A stretch of DNA of 64,000 nucleotides from Pedobacter hartonius (GTDB lineage: Bacteria > Bacteroidota > Bacteroidia > Sphingobacteriales > Sphingobacteriaceae): NCBI RefSeq assembly GCF_900107535.1, contig NZ_FNRA01000005.1, forward strand, positions 248,001 to 312,000, written 5' to 3'. Shown piece by piece: positions 27,485 to 36,993 of the stretch. The notes under the pieces are model-generated. The model was not told where the DNA came from, searched no databases, and was given only the letters and a program-made list of their open reading frames with translations. Made by a program: the position numbers and the translations under genes. Positions within the stretch are counted from its first letter, which is position 1. Each line of letters begins with the position of its first letter.

Positions 27485-28494
27485 GCTGGTTCTGCCTTGG
27501 TTTCTTCAGGGTGTTGCGGAGGCAGGACATCTACTTTCTCTTCCACAATAGTGATCTGGGTATGTACGGCATACTTGCTTGGCCTGATGCCACCGTCATA
27601 TTTCTCCGCATAAGCCTGCGTAAACTCGGCACCAAAGTATAAAATGATAGAGGTGTAATAAATCCATAACAGGATCACAATAATGGAACTGGCAGCACCG
27701 AAAGCCGAACCAGGGTTTCCTTTTTCAATATAGATGCCGATCACATATTTGCCCAGACTAAACAGCAGTGCCGTAAACAGCGCACCGATCATTGCAGATT
27801 TCCATCTCAGGTCTACATCCGGCAATACCTTAAAGATGATCATAAACACAGCGGTTACAGCAGCAAGCGTAATCGCGTTATTCAGGATATAGATCAGCAG
27901 GGTAGTAGTATCACTGGCCAGGGGTATGGCGTGGCCGAATTTACTGTTGGTAAGAAAATAGCCCAGTTTTGAGCCCATACCGATTACAATACTGTTGATC
28001 ACAAGGGATACCAGCAGCAGGAAACCCATGGAAATGATCAGCGAAAAAGAAAGCAGGCGGTTGGTGATCATCTTTTTCCATCCTTTCTTTGGGATGGCCT
28101 TCACTTTCCATATCAGGTTAATGCTGTCCTGTATTTCAATGAATATCGCTGTTGAACCCACAATAAGGGTCACTACACCGATAATCAGTCCCATGGTGCT
28201 TTTGCCCGTAAGATTGGCATTCTCCACAAAACCCTGCAATTGTTTTGCGGCGTCCTTTCCCACCATTTCACTGATCTGGGCGAATAGTTCTGTGCCCGGA
28301 TTTAACTTGTTGCTAAAGAAGATACTGGCTGCGGCAATGATAATAATGATCAGTGGCGTAAGTGAAAATATCGTATAATAGGCGAGGGCTGCACTGAGTT
28401 TTGTAATGCGGTCCTCTGTGAATCCTTTTCCGGCTGCAACAAAAAGATGGTACAGTGCAATAAAGAAATGCTTTATTTTATGTGCTACTTTCAT
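27481..28494 (-). CDS. YihY/virulence factor BrkB-family inner-membrane protein
   Basis: The 337-residue protein is of the YihY family (once misnamed ribonuclease BN), with about six helices and the family motif [20 protein letters not shown] near residue 30 and [18 protein letters not shown] near the end. Its function is not firmly known; members are envelope proteins. ATG at 28492-28494 lies 8 bp after the tamL stop; an ATG at 28554 would overlap tamL by 52 bp. It is the last gene of the tamB-tamL-yihY unit, which hints at an envelope-assembly role. Confidence 0.85.
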   Translation of the reverse strand: MKVAHKIKHFFIALYHLFVAAGKGFTEDRITKLSAALAYYTIFSLTPLIIIIIAAASIFFSNKLNPGTELFAQISEMVGKDAAKQLQGFVENANLTGKSTMGLIIGVVTLIVGSTAIFIEIQDSINLIWKVKAIPKKGWKKMITNRLLSFSLIISMGFLLLVSLVINSIVIGMGSKLGYFLTNSKFGHAIPLASDTTTLLIYILNNAITLAAVTAVFMIIFKVLPDVDLRWKSAMIGALFTALLFSLGKYVIGIYIEKGNPGSAFGAASSIIVILLWIYYTSIILYFGAEFTQAYAEKYDGGIRPSKYAVHTQITIVEEKVDVLPPQHPEETKAEPA

Positions 28495-28502
28495 GTTGTG
28501 TA

Positions 28503-30839
28503 TTAGAAGGGATATCCGATCCCGATATTGTAAACTAAATTGTCTTTTCTCCATTGGCTGCTCCCGAAGGCTACCTGATCAATTACCCAGCGTTCTCCTT
28601 CAGGAAGGTAAGGTTTCCTGATCGGGAAGGCAACGTCCAGGCGGATCACAAAAATGGTAGCATCTACACGCAGACCTGCTCCGGTTCCAACCGCCATCTC
28701 ACTCAGTGCGTTCCTCAGTTTAAATCCTGAACCAGGTCTTCCGGGTATTGCAGCATCAGTGGCAGTTGCAGGTGTGCCCATATCCTCTTTGCGCAGCCAG
28801 ATATTTCCGGCGTCAACAAAAGCAGCACCGTACAGGATACTCACCAGTTTAAATCTCAGTTCAGTATTCAGCATGGCTTTGATATCCCCTCCCTGATCGG
28901 CAAAGGACTGGTCGGGATTAACTTTGTATGTTCCGGGGCCTAATGCCCTGGCCGGGAATGCGCGGATATCATTACTTCCTCCTGCAAAAAACTGACGGAC
29001 GAAAGGCAATGAACTGCTGTTTCCGTAAGCATAACCATATCCCAGATTGAGGCGGTTGGCCCAGGTAACATTCCGGTTGATCTTGTAATAGTTCCTGAGA
29101 TCTGTCTCGAGCCTTACAAACTGTGTAAGCGGAACGTTAAAAATAGATTTACTTCCTGTATTATTTTTTGGAACAAATGCGCCCCAGACATTTCCACCGG
29201 TTTCTATGCTACCATTGAAATAGATATTATTTCTTCTGTTCTCCTCCATCTGGTTGGTATAGGTGAAACTGTAGTTACTTCCAATAATGAACTGTTTTTC
29301 CAGGGTATAGCGCAGGCCGGGAATAGAGTCGAACAGGCGTTTCTGTTTATTCGAATCAGCAGGAAGGTTTGGCTGTACATAATTGACAGAAATCGGATTG
29401 AAAGTATGTTCCTTGTATTTATTTTCTTTCCAGTTGTATCCAAATTCTGTTTTAAATGAGTTGAGTTTATACAATGAACCGCGGCTCAGCAATTGATAGG
29501 AAACGGAGGCAATGGTTTTAGGGATAAAGGCGTTTGTACTTCTTGGTTTGTAAAAAGGTACGATAAACTGCGGGAATGTCAGTTTTCCTTCGGCAGTGAA
29601 GGAGTAGGAATTCAGGTTCTGTGTCTGTTGTCCGCTCACCTGCGTTTCGAAGCCGCCGCTCACACTCACATCCAGTTGCTCTGCACCCCTGAATAAGTTT
29701 CTGGTAGTTTGAGTAACTTTAACTTCTGATCCTACAAAATTATTGGATTTACTTGTTCCTGTTACACCAAAGGTCAGGGAATTCTTTTTTAAAGGGGTAA
29801 GATAGATATTCAGGTCCAGCTGGTCATTTTTGAAACTGTCGAGTGGTAAAAACTCTGCTCTCACGTCCTGAAAGGCATTGATATTTACCATCCTGTTGAG
29901 CGACTGGTTATGGTCTGTCCTGTTATACAGCTCATCTTTTTTGAAAAATACGAGACGGTCAAATATCCTCGGTTTAAACGTATTCCGGTTATCATAAATG
30001 TTGAAATCATGATATTCCATTGGTGTCAGTTTCCGCAGTACGCTATCTCTCCGCAGAGAGTAACTTGGATAGATATTGATGTTTTTGATGGTATAAGGTT
30101 TCAATCCTGCATCCGGAGCGATATCTTTTACCTTAATCGTAATGTCTACCAGGCTCTTTCCTATCGTACTGTCCACCTGAAGGATCAGGTAATCGGGACT
30201 AAAATAGAAGTACCCTTGTTCTTTCAGGTCGTTATCTATCCGGATGCGTTCATTTTTGAATGCATCAAGATCATAGTAATTGCCAACTTTGAGCACTGAG
30301 TTTGCTTTATTGTCATTGATCACCTTTGTCAGGTTGCCGGTGTCTTTGGGAAAAGTTATACTCTTGATTTTATAGCGTATTCCAGTATTTACTGTATAGA
30401 CTGCTTTACCTGTTTTCTCTTTGGTTACGGTATCACCGGTAACTACATTCTGTAGATAACCCTGACTGATCAGGAAACTCGTCATTACCGCATCATTGGT
30501 TTTAAGTTTTACCTCGGTTAGCAATACCGGTGGTTCGCCAACTTTGGTTCTCAGCCAGTGTTTAAAACCTTTTGGTTTTTTGGGCTCACCTGCAACGTTA
30601 TAGATATATAATTTTGGCTTTAAACCCAAAATTGATTTATTAGGCCGTGGTCTTGTTTTAGCCTCAAGGTCACTCTTTACATCCTTTTGATTTTCAATCT
30701 TTGCTGATGAATCAGGATTGATCACAACCTCAGCGCCGGTGTACAATTTCTGACCGGGTTTCAGATATTTAGTATTGCTGCAGGCAGCCCATACTAAACA
30801 TACGAAGATAAGTAAGCTGGGTTTAATTAGTTTTTTCAT
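28503..30839 (-). CDS. tamL: TamA-like Omp85 outer-membrane lipoprotein
   Basis: The 778-residue Omp85-family protein has a lipoprotein signal with lipobox VWAAC (Cys20), POTRA-like domains in the first 400 residues and a C-terminal 16-strand barrel region ending in a terminal aromatic (YNIGIGYPF). A lipidated TamA is the form called TamL in Bacteroidota. It is thought to work with TamB in inserting proteins into, or moving lipids to, the outer membrane. Its start overlaps the 3' end of tamB by 17 bp, and a YihY-family gene follows after 8 bp. Confidence 0.88.
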   Translation of the reverse strand: MKKLIKPSLLIFVCLVWAACSNTKYLKPGQKLYTGAEVVINPDSSAKIENQKDVKSDLEAKTRPRPNKSILGLKPKLYIYNVAGEPKKPKGFKHWLRTKVGEPPVLLTEVKLKTNDAVMTSFLISQGYLQNVVTGDTVTKEKTGKAVYTVNTGIRYKIKSITFPKDTGNLTKVINDNKANSVLKVGNYYDLDAFKNERIRIDNDLKEQGYFYFSPDYLILQVDSTIGKSLVDITIKVKDIAPDAGLKPYTIKNINIYPSYSLRRDSVLRKLTPMEYHDFNIYDNRNTFKPRIFDRLVFFKKDELYNRTDHNQSLNRMVNINAFQDVRAEFLPLDSFKNDQLDLNIYLTPLKKNSLTFGVTGTSKSNNFVGSEVKVTQTTRNLFRGAEQLDVSVSGGFETQVSGQQTQNLNSYSFTAEGKLTFPQFIVPFYKPRSTNAFIPKTIASVSYQLLSRGSLYKLNSFKTEFGYNWKENKYKEHTFNPISVNYVQPNLPADSNKQKRLFDSIPGLRYTLEKQFIIGSNYSFTYTNQMEENRRNNIYFNGSIETGGNVWGAFVPKNNTGSKSIFNVPLTQFVRLETDLRNYYKINRNVTWANRLNLGYGYAYGNSSSLPFVRQFFAGGSNDIRAFPARALGPGTYKVNPDQSFADQGGDIKAMLNTELRFKLVSILYGAAFVDAGNIWLRKEDMGTPATATDAAIPGRPGSGFKLRNALSEMAVGTGAGLRVDATIFVIRLDVAFPIRKPYLPEGERWVIDQVAFGSSQWRKDNLVYNIGIGYPF

Positions 30840-33800
30840 TTGTAGGCTTCTGTTCTTGATTTTCTCTGATTCTTCTTGATCTTTTATGGAAGATCTCCCT
30901 AAACTTATTATAATCCACTACCAGGGCAAATCCCAATCCTGTTTCGATAATCTGGCCTTCGATGACTCCCTCATTCTGGTTACGGCGGTAAGCTCTCAGG
31001 CGATATTTGCCGTCTTTAGAAAGCATATATTCCACATTGACATTCCCTGCAATATTTGTAGAGCTTTGTCCGGGGGCCTGTGGCCCTTCCAGTCCGAAAC
31101 TGCTGCCAACGGTTACCGTTAACCTGTCGCTAAGCAGTTTTTTTGACACTCCTACTTCAAGGTCAGTTTTTTGCTGCAATGATCCGGTAGAATAATCTTC
31201 AGATGAATTGACACCGAAGTTGATATCCACGCCCTTGATGAGATCAGATGCAAGATTGTTCAGCTGTTCTGTCAGTAATTTGCTTACACTTGATCTGGCA
31301 AGCGTAGAAACACCGCCACCACCACCGGCAAGGCTTTCAAAAGGATTGTTGGCGATAAACCTGCCTAAGGCCAGCAGGGCAAATACCTGTTTGTTCAGTT
31401 CACTCTCATTCCTGTTTACGTTTTGCAATTTGGTATAAACTGCACCGCTTAAAGCTCCGCGTTCATTTTCCGGCAGGTCGAGTTTAAACGAAATAATAGG
31501 TTTTAACAACTCGCCTTTCATCATCAGGTAAACCTGGAATGGCAATTTAGTCTTGGCAGGGATATTATCCGGCTCATTGATCAGGTCAATAGGTGCTGCA
31601 TTCACTTCATATAATGCGGTTAAATTCACATTTGCAGACATCGGGTCGCCGGTCCATATGATCGTACTTCCCGCAACCAGTTTAAATTCTTTTTTGCCTA
31701 AAGGGCCGACAGATAGATTATAAGATCCGTCTTTGATCTCGTAGCGCCCGGTCAGGCTGATCTTTCCGCTTGGGTCCATCGTCGCCGTCAGGTCGGCATC
31801 GCCTTTCACTTTCAGCGCATCTCCATTTGCAGGGTCAACTACTACGTTTAACTCTGCTTCGGGGTCTACCTCCAGTTTGGCCGTCAGGTTGATTCCTTTC
31901 ACCGGGGCTTTGCTGATGCTGTCAGCATGGAGTGCTTTCTGCCCGTTAAACGGAGGGGCATCTGCATCGATAAACTGCACGATCCCTTCCTGGTCGATCA
32001 CCGAAGGATCATCTGCCGGTAATGCGAAGAAGAACTTCGTACCTTTCTCTACTTTGATGTTCATATTCACATCAGGCTGGTTTAAATCTCCTCTAACCCT
32101 GATATTACTGGTTAAAAAGACCGTTCCATAGATCATATCATTGTCAAGCGCAGTAGAGTTCATCACCCGGAAGGTTTCCGTTTTGATGTCCATATTGAAC
32201 TTGAAGTTGGTGTAATCTGTCGTCAGGATGCCGCCATTGATGGTGGCTTTTTTGTTCAGCGAATCGATAATGGTAAAGTTATTGAAGTTCAGGCCCTGTG
32301 GGGTAAAACTGATCGTTTCGTTTGGCATTCTGAAGTAGGAATTCACATAGGTAGCAGTAAAGGCTGCCTGGTTAAACTTCACATCTCCTAAAACTTTTGG
32401 AGCAGCAATCGCACCTTTTACTGTCAGTGCCCCTGTGATGGTACCGGAGCCGTTTTTGATCTGGCCCATGGATACACTTTCGAGAGATTTGAGGTCTATT
32501 TTGTCAATATTCAGCGTCAGGTCCAGTGCGTTCTCAGGGTTATTGGTATAATAAAAACCATTCATCCTCAATTCATGGACACCTGTTAATGCGATATTGG
32601 TTTCGTAGGCATTTGGGGTATTGTTATTTACTGCCACGCGCAACGTACCCAGCTGGTCTTTCTGATAACGCAGCCTGTCAATGGTCATGTTGGCCGTAAA
32701 TTTAGGGCTGGCCATCAGGTCGCTCACATCTACCGTACCATTGATCAGTCCTCCAACGAGTGCACTGTCCTGCTCGGCGAATTTTGTCAGGGTTTCTATT
32801 CTGAAGTCCTTAAACTCTACTTTTAACGGAGAATTTGGTGTGGCATTTACGCTGTTTATACTTAATAATTGTGTTCCCTGGCTCAGGTTAAACTGGTTTG
32901 CCAGGAGTCCCGACTTGCCAAACTGTATATAGTTGTCCTGTGAAACCGACCATCTTTCATAATCCAGCAGGATCCTTTTAGGATCAAACTTGAACTGGAA
33001 ATCCTCGCCCAGCGATTTGAATGTACCACCCAGGACGTATCTGTCATTTAGTTTTCTGTCACGAAGGATAAGGTCGATATTTAACAGGTTATTTGAAACT
33101 ATACCGCTAAGCTCCGTGCCGTATAAGGCGATAGAGGGGCTTTGGATGTGCCCAACCAGCAGTTTGTAGAAAAGGCGGTTGTCTGAATTATCTACGGTTA
33201 ATCTTGTGCTGTCTACTTTATAGTCACCATAAACCACCTGCGGGAACCAGGCATTGATCTTTAAGCTGTCCTTCTGCGTATCTATCAGCCCGTTCATATA
33301 GGAAGGGGAGAAGGTAGTCAGTTCAGGGACGAAATCTTTAATGAATTTTGGATTATAAATCTTTACGCTGAAGCGGAACCGCTGATCGGGAACCTTGGTC
33401 ACTACGCCAAACTTATAGTATTTGTTGATCTGGTTGGTCATGGCACTTGCCAGGTTGGTCAGCTGGTATTTACCATCAACACGTGCGCTGAGTAACTCCG
33501 ATTTTAAGGTAAGCAGGTTACGTTCAGCTGTAGCTTCTGAATGGATGTCTATGGTATCCACATTGATCTTCTGTCCGTCTTTCACCAGCTGCAGGCCGCG
33601 GATGCTTACATCCCCGTTCAGGTAGTCGGCGTCAGCAGTTTTAATATCAGCTTTTACCACTCCTGCCATCCGGAATTCGGTAGGGCTGAAATTAAGGTTC
33701 TTTAGGTCTACCTGTTTCAGGTTCAAATCTGCTTTTACGGAAGGATATTTTCCTGCCATATTTACCAGGGCCGTCAAATTAAAATTGGCATTGCTATCGG

Positions 33801-35814
33801 CCATGCTGCTTTTGATATTCAGTTTCTGACCAGAATATGTTCCGCTAAGCAATAAGTTGCGGTAAGTATATTTATTATAGTAAGCACTGATCAGCTTTCC
33901 GTTTACTTTTGCTGCAGCGGTTTTGGCGTCAAGGCCTGTACCGCTTACATTTGCTTTAACCGTGATCTTGCCCAGCTGTGGCTGCATTTTAATCAACCGG
34001 CCTACATTAAAATTATTCAGGGTAATATCTGCCGTATAACTTTCTTTTCCTTTAGGGCCCTTTAGGGTAGCCAGCAATTTTGCTGAGCCCATGTCGGTAT
34101 TGATGTTGAATCCGGTATTAAAGTTTGTCATGGAGCCTTTAAACCTGCCATTGGCGGCGATGGTGTTGGGCAAAGTGATGTTTGCAGGCAGGGATTTTTT
34201 AGGAATAATCACCAGCACGTCGTTCTTCGTCATGGAGAAACGTTTAATATTCAGGTCAAGATAAGCCTTGTTGGCATCCGGCAGGCCTTTCACTGTTCCG
34301 CTTACATCGATACGGGTACTTTTCAATCCGCTTATCTGCAATTGTGGAATAGAAAGGTTATTCAGGTAACCGCTTACGCGGGCTGTAACTTTGATTTTCT
34401 CATTCCGGTAACTGGCCGGAACGGCATTACTGAAATAGGTTGCGTCTTTCAGGCCAAGGGTAGTATTCTTCACCTGGAGGGACATCTTTACACGTTCCGG
34501 ATGTTTTGTAAGATCTTCCAGGGAAGTGTAGTTCAGCTGGGTATTGTTCTCGATATTGGTGTTAGGGGTTTTGAAGACCAGGTTGCTCAGCTTCACCATC
34601 TTGTCATTGTAGACCACGTCGCCCTGTAATTTGCTGAGCTCAAAGCCGCTTTTTTCTTTCAGACTTCCGTTTTTAACATTCACTTTGATGCCCGCGGCGC
34701 TATAGGAGAGGTTTTCTGCACCTAAACCAAGCCCTTTGATCTTCAGGTGGTTGAAGTCCATGCCTTTGGCCAGGGGTTTTTCCGCAAGGTTATCAAACTG
34801 GATGTTGTTGTCTGCAAGGTTCAGCTTGCTGACTAAAACCGCCATTGCGGAGGGTGCTGCCGCTGTATCTGCTGCAGCTCCTTTAACTGGTGCGGCGGGT
34901 TTAAATGCGAATAGAATATCTGACTTATTCAGCGTGGCATCATCGAGTTTAAAATCACTTTTTGTAAGATCGGCAAACAGTTTAGTTAACGTAAGTCCGG
35001 TAATCTTCAGATCTGCACGGGTATCAGATAACATGTCATCATAATTGATCTTTACATTATCCAATGCCACATCCTGTACTTCCACTAATGGCAGTTTTCC
35101 TGAAGCTGTTTTTGTCGTGTCTAAACTTTTTTGCAGCTGTGCTGTCAGTTGGGTAAGCGGTTTCTGCTGCAAATATTTTAAGGTGGTGTTTTTTAAGGAC
35201 AGGTTGTTAATCACATAATGCTGATTGTCCATGTCGAAATCTTTGATGTTTGTCTGGAATTCTCCCAGTTTTACACTTACATCATTTCCTGCCACATCGT
35301 CACGGTACACAATTCCGATATCTTTCAGGCTGATCTTGCTGATCGAAAACTTCATGGTAGAAGTACTGTCTTTATCCACTTCCTCATCTGGTTTTTTCTG
35401 TTCAGACATGAAGGCGTCTACCAGGAACGAGAAGTTGTAAGTCGTGTCAGGATCAATCCTGGTGACATTCGCCCTGATCTTTTCGAGTTCTATGTTGTTG
35501 ATTTCTATCTTGTTGCTGAGCAGCTTCATCAGACTGATATCAACGGATAGTTTCTGAGCGTACAATAACGTGTCTCCTTTTTTATCCTCCATGTAAAATT
35601 TATTCAGCACCACATCTTTGGGGAGGGCGATCTTTACACTTTCAAGGCTGACTTCGGTATGGGTTTTATTTTTGAGATAACTAATCGCTTTGTCCTTGAC
35701 AAAGTTTTGGACCGCCGGGATATTTAAAGCCACAGCAACCAGTATAACCAGCATAATGATGCTGGCAACTATCCATAAAATGACCTTTAGACTTTTGCGT
35801 ACGTATTTATTCAA
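30823..35814 (-). CDS. tamB: Translocation/assembly module protein TamB
   Basis: The 1663-residue protein has a single N-terminal membrane helix (residues ~10-33) followed by a very long repetitive beta-rich body with the AsmA-like pattern, and the TamB (DUF490) C-terminal domain with NPFESLAGGG and the final RLRAYRRNQNEGVIEG segment. Such proteins span the periplasm as a hydrophobic groove linking inner and outer membranes and pair with TamA/TamL, encoded next here. The start appears to be TTG at 35812-35814; no ATG lies in frame before the membrane helix. A -7-like TAAATTTC is about 20 bp upstream. Confidence 0.92.
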   Translation of the reverse strand: MNKYVRKSLKVILWIVASIIMLVILVAVALNIPAVQNFVKDKAISYLKNKTHTEVSLESVKIALPKDVVLNKFYMEDKKGDTLLYAQKLSVDISLMKLLSNKIEINNIELEKIRANVTRIDPDTTYNFSFLVDAFMSEQKKPDEEVDKDSTSTMKFSISKISLKDIGIVYRDDVAGNDVSVKLGEFQTNIKDFDMDNQHYVINNLSLKNTTLKYLQQKPLTQLTAQLQKSLDTTKTASGKLPLVEVQDVALDNVKINYDDMLSDTRADLKITGLTLTKLFADLTKSDFKLDDATLNKSDILFAFKPAAPVKGAAADTAAAPSAMAVLVSKLNLADNNIQFDNLAEKPLAKGMDFNHLKIKGLGLGAENLSYSAAGIKVNVKNGSLKEKSGFELSKLQGDVVYNDKMVKLSNLVFKTPNTNIENNTQLNYTSLEDLTKHPERVKMSLQVKNTTLGLKDATYFSNAVPASYRNEKIKVTARVSGYLNNLSIPQLQISGLKSTRIDVSGTVKGLPDANKAYLDLNIKRFSMTKNDVLVIIPKKSLPANITLPNTIAANGRFKGSMTNFNTGFNINTDMGSAKLLATLKGPKGKESYTADITLNNFNVGRLIKMQPQLGKITVKANVSGTGLDAKTAAAKVNGKLISAYYNKYTYRNLLLSGTYSGQKLNIKSSMADSNANFNLTALVNMAGKYPSVKADLNLKQVDLKNLNFSPTEFRMAGVVKADIKTADADYLNGDVSIRGLQLVKDGQKINVDTIDIHSEATAERNLLTLKSELLSARVDGKYQLTNLASAMTNQINKYYKFGVVTKVPDQRFRFSVKIYNPKFIKDFVPELTTFSPSYMNGLIDTQKDSLKINAWFPQVVYGDYKVDSTRLTVDNSDNRLFYKLLVGHIQSPSIALYGTELSGIVSNNLLNIDLILRDRKLNDRYVLGGTFKSLGEDFQFKFDPKRILLDYERWSVSQDNYIQFGKSGLLANQFNLSQGTQLLSINSVNATPNSPLKVEFKDFRIETLTKFAEQDSALVGGLINGTVDVSDLMASPKFTANMTIDRLRYQKDQLGTLRVAVNNNTPNAYETNIALTGVHELRMNGFYYTNNPENALDLTLNIDKIDLKSLESVSMGQIKNGSGTITGALTVKGAIAAPKVLGDVKFNQAAFTATYVNSYFRMPNETISFTPQGLNFNNFTIIDSLNKKATINGGILTTDYTNFKFNMDIKTETFRVMNSTALDNDMIYGTVFLTSNIRVRGDLNQPDVNMNIKVEKGTKFFFALPADDPSVIDQEGIVQFIDADAPPFNGQKALHADSISKAPVKGINLTAKLEVDPEAELNVVVDPANGDALKVKGDADLTATMDPSGKISLTGRYEIKDGSYNLSVGPLGKKEFKLVAGSTIIWTGDPMSANVNLTALYEVNAAPIDLINEPDNIPAKTKLPFQVYLMMKGELLKPIISFKLDLPENERGALSGAVYTKLQNVNRNESELNKQVFALLALGRFIANNPFESLAGGGGGVSTLARSSVSKLLTEQLNNLASDLIKGVDINFGVNSSEDYSTGSLQQKTDLEVGVSKKLLSDRLTVTVGSSFGLEGPQAPGQSSTNIAGNVNVEYMLSKDGKYRLRAYRRNQNEGVIEGQIIETGLGFALVVDYNKFREIFHKRSRRIRENQEQKPTNEKTN

Positions 35815-36397
35815 TGGTTGTGATTTTTGGGAAATTTACACTTTTAAGACAATAACCAAAACCATGCCACCGGCTATTTCCTATGTATATTACAAGATTT
35901 GGAGGATTTTGTTTAATGAAATTAAAAATTTGTTAAATACTCTAAAAAGTTGTAAGATGTTTGATATTATAGCTTATGAACCATCCTTAAGCCTGGCAAG
36001 CTGATATTTCTGGCACGACAGTTAAATCAGCTGACAAGTTATTCATGCTGGTATCTAACTCCGAAGTAAATCTAATTCAGGTCTGAGCTAGGTTCGTGTT
36101 TACGGCCCAAAACTCGGATTTACCTCAGACCTGCATCGGATTCACCCTGGACTTACATACTTTCGTGAAGCCAGAAGTCTATGTTTATAAGGGGGGACTG
36201 ATAATCTTACCTGCTCATTTGAAACATAAATCGCCTTTTATAAAATAATATAAATTAACACCGTAACTTTGTCTCCCCGCTATACTTTTTGCAGGCATCC
36301 AGGCCTGTCTTCAGACTGGAAAAGCAACAGGTATGAGTGGAAAGAGCCTATGCGGACACAAGGCTGTGTTTGCAGACAAAAGCATCAATCAGAATAA
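35815..36397. other. 583-bp spacer between tamB and the broken cytidine deaminase
   Basis: No gene is seen. A perfect 10-base inverted repeat, CAGGTCTGAG (36078-36087) and CTCAGACCTG (36124-36133), is interleaved with a second pair, GTAAATC (36066-36072) and GATTTAC (36117-36123). The order a-b-a'-b' could form either stem or a pseudoknot but not a simple nested hairpin. The remainder is AT-rich and probably holds the divergent promoters. Confidence 0.4.
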
Positions 36398-36895
36398 ATG
36401 ATAAAGACCTTAAATTTCTCTGTCTCCTATGAAGCTTACGATCAGTTTGCAGACCTGACTGAGGCAGATCAGCTGCTCTGTACAAAGGCGGAAGCAGCAC
36501 TAAGTACATCCTATTCGCCCTATTCCACTTTCGCAGTAGCTACAGCAGTGAGGCTTGCCAATGGTACGGTAGTTACAGGCAGCAACCAGGAAAATGTTGC
36601 TTAACCTTCCGGCCTGTGTGCAGAGCGCGTTGCATTGTTTACTGTTGGCGCGGCCTATCCGGACGCGGTGATTGAAAGTATGGTGGTTACGGCGCATACA
36701 GATCATTTTAAAATCGAACAGCCGGTTACCTGCTGCGGCTCATGTTTGCAGGTAATGGCAGAATTTGAACGTAAACAGGATAAAGAAATTGAAGTTTTAT
36801 TCTATTGCATCGATGGCAAGATATTAAAAGTTAAAGGCATAAAAAACCTCCTGCCATTTGTGTTTGCAGAAGACCGCCTGAGGTTGGATTCCTGA
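36398..36895 (+). pseudogene. cdd: Cytidine deaminase gene interrupted by in-frame TAA
   Basis: A single frame spans the whole of a homotetrameric-type cytidine deaminase of about 165 residues, broken only by TAA at 36602-36604. The sequence before reads YSPYSTFAVATAVRL ... GSNQENVA and after reads PSGLCAERVALF and VTCCGSCLQVMAEF, giving both zinc-cysteine motifs and the catalytic glutamate. Family members have ENVAYPSGLCAER here, so a Tyr codon (TAT or TAC) has become TAA by one base change. The break precedes the CAE catalytic motif, so the truncated product would be inactive. It is either a recent pseudogene or a sequencing error. Confidence 0.88.
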
Positions 36896-36993
36896 TTAAC
36901 TGCCGAATTAAGGCTAATTGACAACTGTTAGGAAATTGTGCTCTGAAAATATAACGGGATGACTTATATTTACACCACACAAATCCTTTCTTA

